This document shows, one piece after another, positions 23,207-35,960 of a DNA stretch of 64,000 nt. The DNA is from Polytrichum commune. Lineage: Eukaryota > Streptophyta > Polytrichopsida > Polytrichales > Polytrichaceae. The position numbers and the translations under genes are program-made. The stretch is from contig OX485806.1 in the NCBI GenBank assembly GCA_950295325.1, positions 24,178,001 through 24,242,000 on the forward strand, read 5' to 3'. Position 1 is the stretch's first letter. Each line of letters begins with the position of its first letter. Under the pieces are notes generated by a model. That model worked only from the letters and a program-made list of their open reading frames with translations. It did not search any database and was not told where the DNA came from.

Positions 23207-25099
23207 AGAGGATAGAGTAGAGGTGCCTATTCCCGATCAAGACCCCATTGGGAACCTATAGCGCTGGGACTTAATTTTGATCATGTTGGGATTGGATTTC
23301 AATCAAGCCGGAACCAACTAATGCCATGACACATGTCCCTAGTGTTAAAGTGAAGAGGAATGAGTGGTTAAAACGAGTGGTTATGGTAGACTCTAGACAT
23401 TGATAATATGTTCAGGCCAAGTTTTGGCTTCACAAATTCACAATAATTTCACTTTAAAGAATAAATTACCCAAAATAAATGCAATCCTCGTAGTTTCTTT
23501 CTTCCTACACATGTAATAATTGCATCACCTTCTACTTCTCCAGATCGGGCGTAGACTCTCTTAAGTGATCGGTTATGGATGTCTCTACTCTACATTTGAA
23601 GAGGTTTCTAAGATGTTGATGTAGTCAGGGTGTTGTTTTCCGATTGCTTGCAGAGCAAAAGGAAGGCCAACATGAACCACGAATCACACTTGTACTTTGA
23701 CTAAAAAATAAAATAAAAAGCGGGTCATAGGCATTGTCAGAAAGAAATTCAATGCAAAACTAAGTTGAACATGCTCAAAACACATTGAATTAGGTTGTTT
23801 AGCCACAAATTTGTGAGGTGTCGGTTCCCCCCATAGGTACAAGTGCATCTCACAATTCACTAAATTTGCGAAGTTAGGTTGTGGGTCTTATGTGGTCACT
23901 CTTCCTAAACAAATACCTATATGGGAGTGCTATGTGGAAAGCTCGTATATTTGAATGGATGTTGAAAAAACATATACGACAATGAGATAAGACTATGTGT
24001 TCATGATATGTTAACTACTTTAGGTTCAATAATCAAGTTAATTAAAAAATCCTAAATGTTCACTTAAACATAAAGATGACCGGCTTTTGTCGTTCTAAGA
24101 TTCACCTGCAAAAGATTACACTTTTGTAGGTGAAACGCCATAATCTTCACTTTGACTTAATTAAGGCCAATGACTCATCAAATTATCCCCACTTATTATA
24201 GGCGTTGTCTGATGTTCCAAGTTGGATACATGTTAGAGATAATTACCATGGCGGAAGCTTCCATGCTAGATATGGCATCACCAACTCACTCATTGCCAAA
24301 TTGTGAACGCCTTTCCACGAGCGGCAATGCATGTGCGTTACCCTATCGACCATGGTAAAATTCTAAGATCATTGTTAGTAAGGACTTATGTTTAAAGATG
24401 CATATTACTACAATATCCGGCACAAACATTGAAAGACACAAGGGGGCTTCGGGAGGCTTGGGAGACCCACAAACAAGGTCACGACACATCCCAATCGGGT
24501 TGGTGTTCTAATACGTGTAGGTTGATTGCTAAAGGGCGAGTTTCCATGTATTGTGCTTGCCCACCAAACTATAAAGACAAATCCGTCCAAAATGTAAAGG
24601 GAATATGGTGGGGCAGGGTTTGTATATGCCAACTAGCTATTCCCATCTTCTCAAATTTGAGTTCACCTACCAACCTCCTCTTCCCCGTTACCAAGCATGG
24701 GGTTTTAGATTAGCATTGGTTCTCTTGAGCTTTCAACTGATTTCAATCCTTCAGCGACCGGCTTTTGTAGGTTTAAGATTCTTCAGTGTGCGCATGGAAG
24801 TCTAGTGCCCCTTCACATTTTAACGGACCGCCATAATGTGGTTGGGTGGTGGCTTGTGCTTAACTACATGTGAACACCTCTGACCCATCATTATCTAGAA
24901 TGTAGTGGGGCGAGCGGCCTACATGAAAACTCACCCTAACTCATCCCGATTTGGACTCACTAGACTAACGTGAAATCTTTGACCCGATTTAAAGCAAAAG
25001 GTTAGGCTTTGCAATAGATTTCATCACTTTTGCCCTCCCCTTAGTACGTGTTGTGAACATCCACCGAATCACAACATAAGATAGACATGCTATATTAAA
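23207..25099. other. Intergenic, R1 fragment and small hairpin
   Basis: A partial R1 end lies near 23875-23935. A short hairpin at 24101-24134 pairs 'TTCACCTGCAAAAG' with 'CTTTTGTAGGTGAA' across a 6-nt loop with one mismatch. No gene is supported. Confidence 0.5.
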
Positions 25100-25445
25100 C
25101 ATACCAATAATTTGGACACCTATATTTGAGTGGTATGTGACTAGGTGTGGATCTAAGAATGGATACAAAAAATACATGCTTTCAAAAGGGACTATACGTG
25201 CAAATTATGCTACCCATTCTAGGCTCAATAGTCAATGTGATTGGGGAGACATACATGACCACTTAATGAGCAGGAGAATCTTCGCTTTGATAATGAACAA
25301 GGTGTTCATGTGAGCTCCAGAACTTACGATGCAAATGACTACGGCTAATTTGGATTTTGCTAATCATCGCACACTAGTTTTGTGTTTCATATCCTACAAG
25401 AAAGGGGTGCATGGAGAAAACTATTTGAATAACACATGTCTACCA
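25100..25445 (-). repeat. R1 repeat, minus-oriented, uninterrupted
   Basis: Aligns with 13080-13362 and continues without a break across 'CGCACACTAGTTTTGTGTTT' (about 25369-25388) into the sequence found at 14167-14250. This is the empty-site paralogue of the nested insertion at 13363. Confidence 0.75.
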
Positions 25446-26139
25446 TACAACACAGTGAATGGGGAGAATTGACCCATTACTTGTAGATGAACATGTTGAG
25501 TTTGAGAAATAACCGATTGAAGTTCAAGAGTTTTCAAGAAAATTACTGATCATTTAACGGAACCTACATCATATACCTCGAATCAATAAAGAAAAAACTG
25601 AAAGGTGTCAACATGTAACCTAGGCTCTCGACCGATTATGTTCAAAACTCTTTGAGGACACTGTAACAGCAAATCCTCAATTCCCAACCTAGTAAAAATG
25701 TGACAATAAATGGAGGGGAGGGACGATAATTAACATGAAGTTGTGAGTTGGGATTCTGACGTTGAATTCGGTCACTGAGTCCACATGCCTACTTAATAGG
25801 GTGACTGGAAGAGACTTTGCCTACGATTAGGGAGGTTGGCCAATAACTCCTTGTGCTTGACCACAAATGTAGGCTGTCCTTGAAGGTTGTCCCTAATATA
25901 TTGGGCACAAGCGGGCCCAATTAGGTGCCCTACTACTACTATTTCTAATAATGGCATGCTCAATAAATCTCTTTCCTCACTAATAGCCAATCGCACATAG
26001 CTGAGTTATGACGATTCAGTTGTTTCGAGCTTTACGAATTGCCACCTCATCAAGGGGTGGGGGCACACGTTTTCGTGACCAATGAATGTCACTACCAACA
26101 ACAACAACGGGTATGTGCGATATGTTCCATACGTATATC
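25446..26139. other. Intergenic; diverged repeat shared with 31.1 and 45.2 kb
   Basis: 'GAGTTTGAGAAATAA..G.TTGAAGTTCAAGA' near 25500 recurs near 31090. The sequence that follows recurs near 31325-31410 and 45240-45320. No gene. Confidence 0.5.
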
Positions 26140-28265
26140 CCTAATGTGTCTTCACTTTTCTACATGGTCTCAATCTAAAGCCCAAGTAGATTTTGAAAGC
26201 ATGGAGTGAGAGGGAGTAGGGAGGGATTTGGGTAGTGTGTCCGAACGTACTAACTTCTCCATCTATATATCCTCGGCCGGAGTTGCAAAGGTTCACTTTA
26301 GTGGAAGAAAGGGGAAGGAATGCAAAGTCATGTGACATGTCCTAACCCCCAAGTGTCCCGAGTGTCATGTCCCATTTCTCCCCAAAATGTCCCCTCTTCC
26401 TACATCATCCATGTATCTAAAGCGTGGGTAGAGTTTGAAAGTATGAAGCGAGGGGGACGGTAGGGACAGTTTTGGGTGGTGTGTGCCACTTCCTTACATG
26501 ACCCCAAATCTAAGGACCACGTAGATGTGCTAAGCAGTACTCACTTCTTTCTTGGCCCTACTTGCAAAGTTGAGTGGAAGAAATCAAGGTGAAGTCTTAT
26601 CGTGGGCGTCCTGAGTGTCATGCCCATACTCATTTGAGTGCGTTGGTCAAATTAGGCATAAACACACCTCTAAAGTGTTGCATGTCACCTTGTGAATGGT
26701 TGGAATTCCCTTTGAAATGACATGAAGATAAATGGTAGGAATTTGCCCAATCGGATCTAATTGTACAATACGTCCCTAAAATGCCCCCCATTCCCCACAT
26801 GGTAAACCAAATCTAAGGACCACATAGATTCCGCATGAATTGAGTGGGGACACTTTCCGGTAGCGTGTCACTATGTAATAATGGCTATTTTGGCTCAAGT
26901 TGCAAAGTGTGGTATCATGATGAACTTAACGAATGAAGGAAAAATCAAGCCATGAGTGTTCCGAACATGTCTCCACTCCCCACATGGTCCCAAATGTAAG
27001 GCTCATGTAGATTTTGGGTGCATGAATTGGGTGGGGAGAGTTTTAGGTTGTGTGTCCCAATGTAATAATTGCTATAGCGGCCCGAGCTGCAAAGTGTAAT
27101 ATCAAGATTGCCTTAAGGAAGGAAGGCAAAGTCATACCCCGAGTGTCCCAAATACTTCCCCACTCCCCACATAATCCCAAATATAAGGTTCACACAAATT
27201 TCAGGTGCACGAATTGAGTGGAGACACTTCTGGATAGTGTGTCATGATGTAGTAACTACTATATCTGTTGGAGTTGCAAAGTTTAGTTTTAGAAGGAAGG
27301 ATGGAAGGAAGGCGAAATTGTGTTTGGAACACATCCCACGTTCCACGTGGGTGGTGCCAAATTCAAGGTTCACATAGACTATACTTCCCACATGGTGTCA
27401 AATCTCAGGCAGGTCCACATAAATTATGGGAGAATGAATCAAGTGGGGACATCATGTCCCAAATGTCACATCATGTCATGTCCCAACCAGAGTGATCAAG
27501 ATCGTCTTACAAAGGAAGGCAAAATCATGCCTTGAGTGTCCCAAATACTTCCCCACTCCCCACGTGGTCCCAATCCCTAAGGTTCACACAAGAATACTTA
27601 GGTGCACGAGTTGAGTGGAGACACGTTCGAACAATGTATCTTGATGTAGTAACTACTATCTCCGCTCGAGTTGCAAAGTTTACTATCAAAAGGAAGGATG
27701 GAAGAAAGGAAGGAAAATGAAACTGTGTCCAGAACACTTCCCACGTGGGCGGTGCCAAATTTAAGGCTCGTGTAGACTATACTTCCCACATGGCGTCAAA
27801 TCTAAGGCCTACGTAGATTATTGGAGAATGGATTGAGTGGGGACGTCATGTCCCAACCAGAGTGATCAAGATCGCCTTAAGGAAGGAAGGCAAAGTCATG
27901 CCGTGAGTGTCTCAAATACTTCCCCACTCCCCACATGGTCCCAAACCCTAAGGTTCACACAAAGATGCTCAGGTGCACGAGTTGAGCGGAGACACATTCG
28001 AACAGTGTATCTTGATGTAGTAACTACTATCTCCGCTCGAGTTGCAAAGTTTAGTATCATAAGGAAGGATGAAAGAAAGGAAGGAAGGCGGAACTGTGTC
28101 CGGAACACGTCCCACTTCCCACGTGGGCGGTGCCAAAATTCAAGGTTCACATCGACTATACTTCCCACATGGTGTCAAATCTAAGGCGCACATAGATTGT
28201 GGGAGAATGAAGGGGAAGTGGGGGACGTCATGTCCCGAGAGCGTCATGTCATGTCCTAACCAGAG
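26140..28265 (+). repeat. Satellite-like tandem array with about 370-bp higher-order units
   Basis: The three best units start at 27133, 27526 and 27897 (393, 371 and about 369 bp), each beginning with a 'CATRCC..GAGTGTC' phrase. Each unit holds two related half-units: 'CCACTCCCCACATGGTCCCA' followed by a GGAAGG-rich spacer, then 'CTTCCCACATGG.GTCAAAT'. More diverged single half-units of about 180 bp extend the array upstream to about 26140. The array is non-coding; open frames across it are by-products of the repetition. Confidence 0.85.
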
Positions 28266-30424
28266 TGAGCGAGCGAGGGAGCTGGTCGGTCGGTCAGTCA
28301 GTCGGTCACCTGCATGCAACAGCGCACTTGTATCTAGAAACAGAATTTCGTGCAAGCTGAAGCGCCTGCAAGGAATTCATTGCCATCGAAGGCCCCACAA
28401 CTGGGGTCGCTACTAGCGAGCGGTGCATTAAATTGGAGCCTTTCCGATCAATTCCATGGGCATGAAAGAAGGTAGGCCATGCATGCTCGAGAAAAGGCCG
28501 GTTCCGAGACACAGATCAGAGGCAGTGTCTGGGGGAGAGAGATATTAGGGCATAATTGGGGTGAGAACCGAGTGTTTTCCAAGATCAACTGGTTCCATGT
28601 TGACATCGTTTTGGTTTTCCTTTATTCGATCGCGGAGTTTTGGTAGAAACCCCATTCAATGGATTGGTAACTTTGTTGGAGTTTTGGATTTTCAACCGGT
28701 GATTCTTCAAACTCCACTGGTTCATCTCTAACTAGTGGTCGGTTCTCTCCGTTCGTTCATAACAGGCCATGGTTAAAGATTTTGACCTTGACATGTGATG
28801 AGCATTGGGGAGCTTGGTTTCAAGGTTGGTCCCTCCTCTTCTTTTTGTGATTGAAACCATTTTATATTTTTTTTACAACTATGGTTGGAAATGGAAGTTT
28901 CTAGGGCCTTACATGATTGCCATCTTGGATTGGAGTTGAAAATAAATGTGTGAATCCAAAAAAAGAGGGACCGACCTTGAATCCTAGATCCCCAATGTTA
29001 TGCCACATGTCAAGGTCGAAATTGTGTTACCTTGGCCCACCGATCTCCATTTCAAATCCAACATTCTCAAGTATGTGTGGACCCCACACGAGGCTCACAA
29101 AAATGCCAACTCATATCACGATTGAGAATGGGTAGTTTTGCCCACAAAAAAAGGACTAACCTTGAAACCAAACTCCATAATGTGAGACACACGTCAATGT
29201 CAAAAGTCGTTTACATTGACTTACCGAACTTTGTTTCGAAATTGGTTGTTATCAAACACGTATGACCTCCACATGAGTTCGAATGCGACAATATTGCAGC
29301 CAACATGTATGAGAAGAAAACACCATCAATAGAAAGAAGTTGCCTAGTTGCAACCCTATCACATCTAGATCAATTTTGTAAACAATCAACTAGCAAAGAG
29401 GGTTATTCCAAAGCCACTCCATAACGAGGATGTTTGGTTGTAATGTGGTGGTGGTCCTCCCCAATACTTGTTTATGGTGTGTTACTTTGTTGTGGTACCC
29501 ATTGACTATATTGGCGTCATACTTGTGACCATCCCTATTGTGTATTTGGTTGTTGGTACTTTTAAATCACTTGTGTCACATTCCTTGGTCACTCCTTTAT
29601 ATTTGTTTTCCACTTCACATGTTCATGGTGTTCACCCCCTTAAGTCCGGCTTGAGGTAATTGGGTGTCAATGTTGCACTTTGCCGCACAATGCAACATAT
29701 GTCTATTTGACATAAGGAAGAAATAAATAAATCAATAAATCAAGCAATGTCCAAACTTTGGTTGAAGTGGAGATCAATGTCCAAACTTTGATTGAAGTGG
29801 AGGTCAATGTCCACAAGAAACAAGTACATATAGCATTGGCTTTTTGTGAAAAACAAAATCCCAAAATGATTTTTTTGGTCCTAATCTTTTTAAAATAATT
29901 GTGTTCATCAAGTTCTTAAATCAAACACTTTCGACACAAAAGTGTTGAAAGTGATGTAAGGGCACGACATCTAAGTAAGAAACAACAATGTGCATTACTA
30001 AAAAATTCTATGCAAAGATCATAACATTGTTAAGCTACATATAGAACCACCCCGAGGTGTGGAATTAAAATGCACTACGACAAAAAGTAGGATGGATTGA
30101 TTCCATAAGCATTTAGGTTGAATCTAGCTTACTCAAGTTTTTGCTTTACCCTAAATGTACTAGATTGTCTAGGTTGTACCCTAATGCTTTTCAGATCATG
30201 GCACCTACCATTACCCCCCCCCCCCCAAAGGAGAAAAGTTTGTTCTCGATTCATGACAATTGGATCTTGACTCCTATTACACTAATTTGAGGTCTCTAAC
30301 CATGATATGGGGGTCAGGTTGGAACTTTGACTAGCTATTCTTTGGCTATACAATGGTTTATGTGTTTTCATGCTCCCCCATGTTACAAAACTTTGTCCTT
30401 GCACGAGTCAAAACAATACGAAGA
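28266..30424. other. Intergenic, no gene
   Basis: Short direct repeats at 29744-29812 (two-plus copies of a roughly 31-bp 'TCAATGTCCAAACTTTG' unit) and a C13 run at 30214-30226. Plus frames at 28917-29265 and 29468-29659 match nothing recognisable. Confidence 0.5.
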
Positions 30425-30665
30425 GAGTGTAATATTGCACATGACCATCCCTCTCATTCATCCAACATAATAGCCTCGAAGCACTATGCAACCTAGAGGT
30501 TGTTAAGTTTAGTAAATTTGACACTGGGATTAGTATGAAAGACCCCAAATTAGTTTAGTTCAAGTCATTGGAGATGATATGGCCACAAACCCATAGGAGG
30601 TCAAGGTTACATGTGAGACAAATGAGAAATATGCTCGTGTGTAGTAATTCATTTTCTCCCAACGA
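30425..30665. mobile_element. TIR MITE, family B copy (about 240 bp)
   Basis: The left end 'CCCTCTCATTCATCCAACAT' and the right inverted end ('GAGAAATATGCTCGTGTGTA') frame an interior with 'GAAAGACCCCAAATTAG' and 'CACAAACCCATAGGAGGTC', both found in the 7228 and 41098 copies. Confidence 0.65.
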
Positions 30666-30671
30666 GAGGAG

Positions 30672-31075
30672 AGCGGCTCGTCATCCACCTACTCAATTTG
30701 ATTATTGATCGTAACCAATCACCTCACTGACATGATTTGAGAATTATGGATGGCATTGTGTCCCATGGATGAAAATTTGCATCGATTCTAAGAACCCTTG
30801 TGCTATTGGACGGAAAATCATTTACGAGGGATTGAGTTCAAGGCAATGAACCCGATGAATCGGTTGTTAGGAGAGTGGCCTGTCATCCACCTATTCGATT
30901 TGATTATTGATCGTAACCAATCACCTCACCGACATAATTTAGGAATTATGGATGACATGGTGTCCCATGGATGAAAGTTTGCATTGATTGTAAGAGCCCT
31001 TGCGCTACTGGATGAGAAATCGGTTATGAGACATAGAGTTCAAGGCAATGAACCCATAGAACCGGCTGCTTAGTT
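30672..31075 (+). repeat. Two tandem 202-bp units
   Basis: 'GTCATCCACCTA' recurs at 30680 and 30882, offset 202 bp, with the following sequence conserved throughout ('GATTATTGATCGTAACCAAT'). The unit is a diverged relative of a segment in the 34.1-35.1 kb array ('GGCTAGTCATCTATTTACTC'). Confidence 0.85.
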
Positions 31076-31174
31076 CTAGATAAACTGGTCGAGTTTGAGA
31101 AATAAGTGGTTGAAGTTCAAGACTTCAGAAAATCACACATTGGTTTAGAGGAATCTACCAAATGTGGCCCAACT

Positions 31175-31318
31175 TTACATTATTCAGATCCATAACATTG
31201 TACCATGTGGGATTGACAAAATTATACATAACATTCCCACAGTCATATTGAATGTAGGAAATATTCCACAAAATATTGTCAGTCCCACAAAACATTGCTA
31301 TGGATCTGAATAATGTTA
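31175..31318. mobile_element. 144-bp TIR MITE nested in a dispersed repeat
   Basis: The left arm 'TTACATTATTCAGATCCATA' mirrors the right arm 'TATGGATCTGAATAATGTTA'. Inverted repeats total about 42 bp including 'GTGGGA.TGACA'. The surrounding repeat (about 31085-31410) has a related copy at 25495-25660 without the insert, so the insert is younger. Confidence 0.75.
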
Positions 31319-32194
31319 TGAATCTAATAAAGCAAAACCGACAGACGTCCACACATGTAAACCCGGTTGGACTTGGAAACACTTAAGTTATGCCCAAAAC
31401 TCTCCTTGAACACTGGTTCAACTTGGGCATGACTTATGTACTCACCTTTTAAAGTCCAGGTGGCGTGCTCCCGCCCCGCCTGCCAACCAAGGAGAGTACA
31501 TAGAATACTAATCATGAAAGAAGAAAAAAAGAGGAAAAAAAGAGGAAAAAAAAAAAAACCCATCATGTGAAGGGTCATACTGTAGAATGGCCTTGGGTTG
31601 CAACCCATGCTTGGTTCCCTATGGGCACCTGAGCAATGTGGCTGCCCAATCATGGCCCATGTGAATGTACGGGGACCCCACTCCACTACTACCACTTACA
31701 CTCACGCTTGATCATTGATCTACGAGACCTAAGTGACTAAACAAACAAACAAACAAATAAACAAACAAAGAGTCGACCACCGCAAACCCCACTCCTCTCA
31801 AGAGTCCCCGCCCGCATGCCCGCCCACCTGCCCGCTTGCCAGCCCGCCTGCCCGTACAAGCCTAGCTAGTGAGGCTACCACCCATAGGCTCCTTGTACCC
31901 TCTGCTAAATTTCCCTTTGCCACCAAGTTAGGCGATCTCACTTCGCCTACGATCCGGTGATAACTCGGGCGCGGCATTGGTGGTCGAGGCGAGGGCCAAA
32001 ACACTAAACTACTTGCAAAAAAAACACACACAATGAGGGGATCTCGAAGGTAGGGCCCGACACTATTTTGACTAGTACATGGTTGGTTGGGTTTTGGGGT
32101 TAAGTGGGGCCCGCCCTCCCCTCCCCTCCCCCACAACTTCGCCACCTCCTCAACTTCCGGATTTGCTTCAAGCAAATAGTAGTAGGTCGTGACA
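31319..32194. other. Intergenic; (AAAC)n and CCCG-rich low complexity
   Basis: An AACAAACAAAC-type run at 31739-31769 and a CCCGCCTGCC-like tract at 31808-31855. The 212-codon minus frame at 31798-32436 runs across low complexity and repeat units, so I reject it as a gene. Confidence 0.6.
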
Positions 32195-32957
32195 CACGGA
32201 TCCCACCACTCTCCCACCAAACACGTGGAATCTTGGACGGAGAAGGAGAAGGAGGAGAAGAAGAAGAAAGCCCATATCCACCCACTTTGTCGACCGCGTT
32301 CCCAACTTTTGTTGTTCGCACTCCAAGTTCCCCCGTTCACAAGCCCCACCCACCCCACCATGCAGTGAGGTGCAAGGGAATTGTTGCATACATTTAATGC
32401 GTGACCTACGTCCCTCATCCTTCCCATGTTAAACAAACCTAACTAGTGTAGGCTAACGGTTGAGCCGTCACGAGGTTACTTCGGGGTCTTTGAAGTTGAT
32501 CTGAAGACATGTGGGATCGTGGATGGGGAAGAATGGAGCCCATTAACCACCCACTTTGTCGATCCCGTTCCCAACCTTTTTAATTGCACTCCAAGTTCCC
32601 CCGTTCACAAGCCCACCCAACCACCCTCTAGCGGGGTAAGGGGGGATGGTTGCATACAAGCGTAGCCTAAACCCCTCGTCTGTCCATGCTAAACGAACAT
32701 AACTAGTGTAGGCTAACGGTTAAGCCTTCACTAGGTTACTTTGGGGTCTTTGAAGTTAATTTGAAGACATGTGGGATCATGGATGGGGAGAATGAGCCCA
32801 TTAACCACCCGCTTTGTCAACTCTGTTCCCAACTTTTTTAAATTGCACTCCAAGTTCCCCCGTTCACAAACCCACCCACCCACCATGCAGTGAGGTAAGG
32901 GGGGATGGTTGCATACAAGCGTAACATGAACCCCTCTTCCTTCCATGTTAAACAAAC
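32195..32957 (+). repeat. Three tandem units of about 260 bp
   Basis: 'AACTAGTGTAGGCTAACGGT' occurs at 32441 and again at 32701 (offset 260). A more decayed version is near 32955. 'CCAAGTTCCCCCGTTCACAA' occurs once in each of three consecutive units. Non-coding. Confidence 0.85.
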
Positions 32958-33382
32958 TTAGCCATTGTAGGTGAATGATTAATTCATCTCAAATGTGCTT
33001 TGCCATATTACTTTTGAGTCTTGGAGATTGGTTACAATGTCAAGTCAAGTCCAATCAACTTCAAAAGACGAGTAACCTCGACAATGCATATTGTTCTCAT
33101 GAACTTTTTGTTGGATGAATGAGAGGTACACTCGTATGCAACGATTTCCTCTCCCACTTGGCCGCATATGCTTGAACAATTCTAGCACCATCTTATTCCA
33201 CATGGTAAGCTGCACTTATTGAGGCAAATGGTGGTATTTTCACCACGGTGGTCCGATTCCGGTACTTGACTTCAAGTTCCTTGAAACCTCAAATGTTGGG
33301 GGCTTAGGGCCCCGGCATTGCGACGACGACAAAGTGTAAAAGGTCACCTGGGTTGAAAACAAATGGATGAAATCCTTAAATA
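32958..33382. other. Intergenic; solo end of family B MITE
   Basis: 'TTGGATGAATGAGAGGTACA' near 33111 is an isolated family B right end. No gene. Confidence 0.5.
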
Positions 33383-33671
33383 CTCCCTCCGTCCCAAAAC
33401 GATTGTCCGTGTTCCTAACTTTGGTGAGGTTAAGGCATGTTGACCATTGACAGAGTAATTGTAAGTATGACTCTTAAAATAGAAAGAACACCAACAACTA
33501 CTCCAAAACGCCCCCCAAAGTTGCGGTGTTGAAAGACTTCTTGATGGTGAAACTTTGGCACGTAAATAATTGACTTTGAGCCTCAAATTTCTAGCCGGAC
33601 ATATAAACCGGACAATCATTTCAGGACCAAAAAAGTCGGGAGGTAAGACAATCATGTTGGGACGAAGGGAG
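33383..33671. mobile_element. Stowaway-type (Tc1/mariner) MITE, 289 bp
   Basis: The left end 'CTCCCTCCGTCCCAAAACGA' and the right end 'GTTGGGACGAAGGGAG' are inverted repeats of the classic plant Stowaway type. The element is flanked by TA on both sides (33381-33382, 33672-33673), as expected for Tc1/mariner. It carries no transposase. The minus frame across it (33344-33655) is a by-product. Confidence 0.93.
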
Positions 33672-33929
33672 TAGTGAGTTTAAAGCCGACTCTCATGGTT
33701 TTTGACATTTACAGATTTTATAAGAGGAAAATGACCCATTAAACGGGCCCGTGCTTTATAAGTGCACGCATCATTTCCTCCTAACTTACTTACTTTGAAT
33801 AGCCTCCGCAAAATACTAGTTGCGTCATAAGTTAGTGCTGGGAATTGAAGCCTTGCGAGCCCCAAGTGCCCGGGGGAGGTTGAAACTTCGGGAGGAGAAG
33901 CAGCAGCAACTATATAATTTGTCCCCAAA

Positions 33930-35454
33930 AAGGGGCCCATAATACATGGGAAATGGAGGGTTTCATGAATCCACGTGTTTGAAGAAGCCATTTCATAGCT
34001 TTTTGAGTAAAGTCAACATGAAGTTGTTGTCACCCTTTTTGCTCATTAAACGAGAGCTTGGAGATTCAGTCCTGATGCAAGCTGCAATTTTCAAACCGCT
34101 CCATGATATCATGTAATAAAGTAAGCGCAGTTTTTAGGAACTTGCTACAAATGTCACCACGTGCTTTCTAAGTGAGAGACCATCGGCTAGTCATCTATTT
34201 ACTCGAGTTGGTTATCAGTCATAATCGATCAACTCACGAACAAAATTTGAAAATCATAAACGATATCATGTCTTCATGGATGAATAATGTGATGAGTTTC
34301 GATAAGCTTTCAGCTTTTCACTTAGTGATCGGTTATTTCGGAGTTTGTGAGGGGTTCAATCATGCATGTGTTTGAACATAGAAACTTCCTCAAATTTTGG
34401 GGTTCATGCTAGTTGAAGTTGTAGCCACCTTTTTGTTCCAAACACACAAAACCTCGGAGAAATAATGTTAAACTGCAACATGAAGCCGCACGATGATAAC
34501 ATAGAAATAGTTGGTAGGAGAGGTTTTCCACAACTTTGTGCACGGTTGCCATGCCACGCCAGGAGCTTTCTAAGCAAGAGTTCAAATTCATGGAAAAATA
34601 GAGGGTTTCATCAAATACACATGTTTGAAGAAGCGTCTTCTCAACTTTTTTAAGTTTCATGCCAAGTAATGGAAGTTGTTATTGACCTTTTGTTCAACAA
34701 AGAACATGTCGGGGAAACGGTCTTGGACTGCAATTTCTTGAACCCGCACAAAGGTTATAATCATGTAATTAAATCGTGTAAAATAATATAATAAATCGCT
34801 ACAAAGGTCACCACGTGCTTTCTAAGTGAGAGACCATCGGCTAGTCATCTATTTACTCAAGTTGGTTATTAGTCACAATCGATTAGCTCATGAACAAAAT
34901 TTGAAAATCATAAATGATATCATGTCTTCATGGATGAATAATGTGACGAGTTTCGATAAGCATTATGCTTTTCATTGAGTGATCGGTTATTTCGGAGTTT
35001 GTGAGGGGTTCAATCGTGCATGTGTTTGAACATAGAAACTTCCTCAAATTTTGGGGTTCATGCTAGTTGAAGTTGTAGCCACCTTTTTGTTCCAAACACA
35101 CAAAACCTCGGAGAAATAATGTTAAACTGCAACATGAAGCCGCACGATGATAACATAGAAATAGTTGGTAGGAGAGGTTTTCCACAACTTGGTGCAAGTT
35201 TGCCATGCCACGCCATGAGCTTTCTAAGCAAGAGTCCAAGTTCATGGAAAAATGCAAGGTTTCATCAAATACACATGTTTGAAGAAGAGTCTTCTCAACT
35301 TTTTTAAGTTCCATGCCAAGTAATGGAAGTTGTTATCGACCTTTTGTTCAACAAAGAACATGTCGGGGAAACGGTCTTGGACTGCAATTTCTTGAACCCG
35401 CACGATAATAAATCGTGTAATGGTAATACTAGTATAACAAAATATAAAATATGC
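33930..35454 (+). repeat. Nested tandem duplication, 654-bp unit
   Basis: 'GTCACCACGTGCTTTCTAAG' is at 34153 and 34807, offset 654, with high identity through to about 35400. Each unit is itself two diverged halves of about 330 bp ('GTTGAAGTTGTAGCCACCTT' against 'GGAAGTTGTTATTGACCTT'). A third, more decayed half-unit precedes the array at about 33940-34090. Identical 83-codon minus frames in each copy reflect duplication, not selection. Confidence 0.9.
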
Positions 35455-35734
35455 TTGGTACTAGTACACGGTGGCCATGCAATGAGCTTTATTATTCTAA
35501 GTGAGAGCGTGCACGGACCGAGTTACCTAGTGTCCCATCAGTCAGGGGACGGTGCACCCTAAAGTGGTAGTCAAGTCTTTGTCTACTTACATCACTTTCC
35601 TTTTCGTGAGGCTTAGGACCTTACAAGGAACCGAGATCGCTTCCCCAGATTTGATTGTGCTACAAGCGTTTTGTTGACGAACATTGCAACAAGGACTTGC
35701 CCCCTTCAGTCCCAACTCTCTTCCATCCCCGAAT

Positions 35735-35960
35735 TAATTGTAAGGTTAAGTATGGGTATGTGGGCCTTATGGGGTCACTCTTCTTTATTGGACACCCATA
35801 TTTTGAGTGGTAGATACATGGCAATGCGTGTACATAATAGGAAGGGACATCACAAAGACATGTGTGACAATAGGATTGAATTGTGTGTACAAAATATAGA
35901 CCACCTCACTCCAGGCTCAACAATGAACATAATTGAGATGGTCTATGGTGGTTGTTTGAA
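35735..35960 (-). repeat. R1 repeat, partial minus-oriented copy
   Basis: Shares 'GTGGGCCTTATG.GGTCACT' and 'GGACACC.ATATTTTGAGTGG' with other R1 copies, then diverges. An end fragment of the same type is at about 38170-38230. Confidence 0.6.

Noticed and set aside
31798-32436. 212-codon minus-strand open frame
   Set aside because: Crosses GGA- and CCCG-rich low complexity and a tandem repeat unit; composition is biased and no domain is visible.
33344-33655. 103-codon minus frame
   Set aside because: Lies inside the Stowaway MITE, which is non-coding.
34409-35314. Two near-identical 83-codon minus frames
   Set aside because: Identity comes from the 654-bp tandem duplication; there is no coding signature or splice context.
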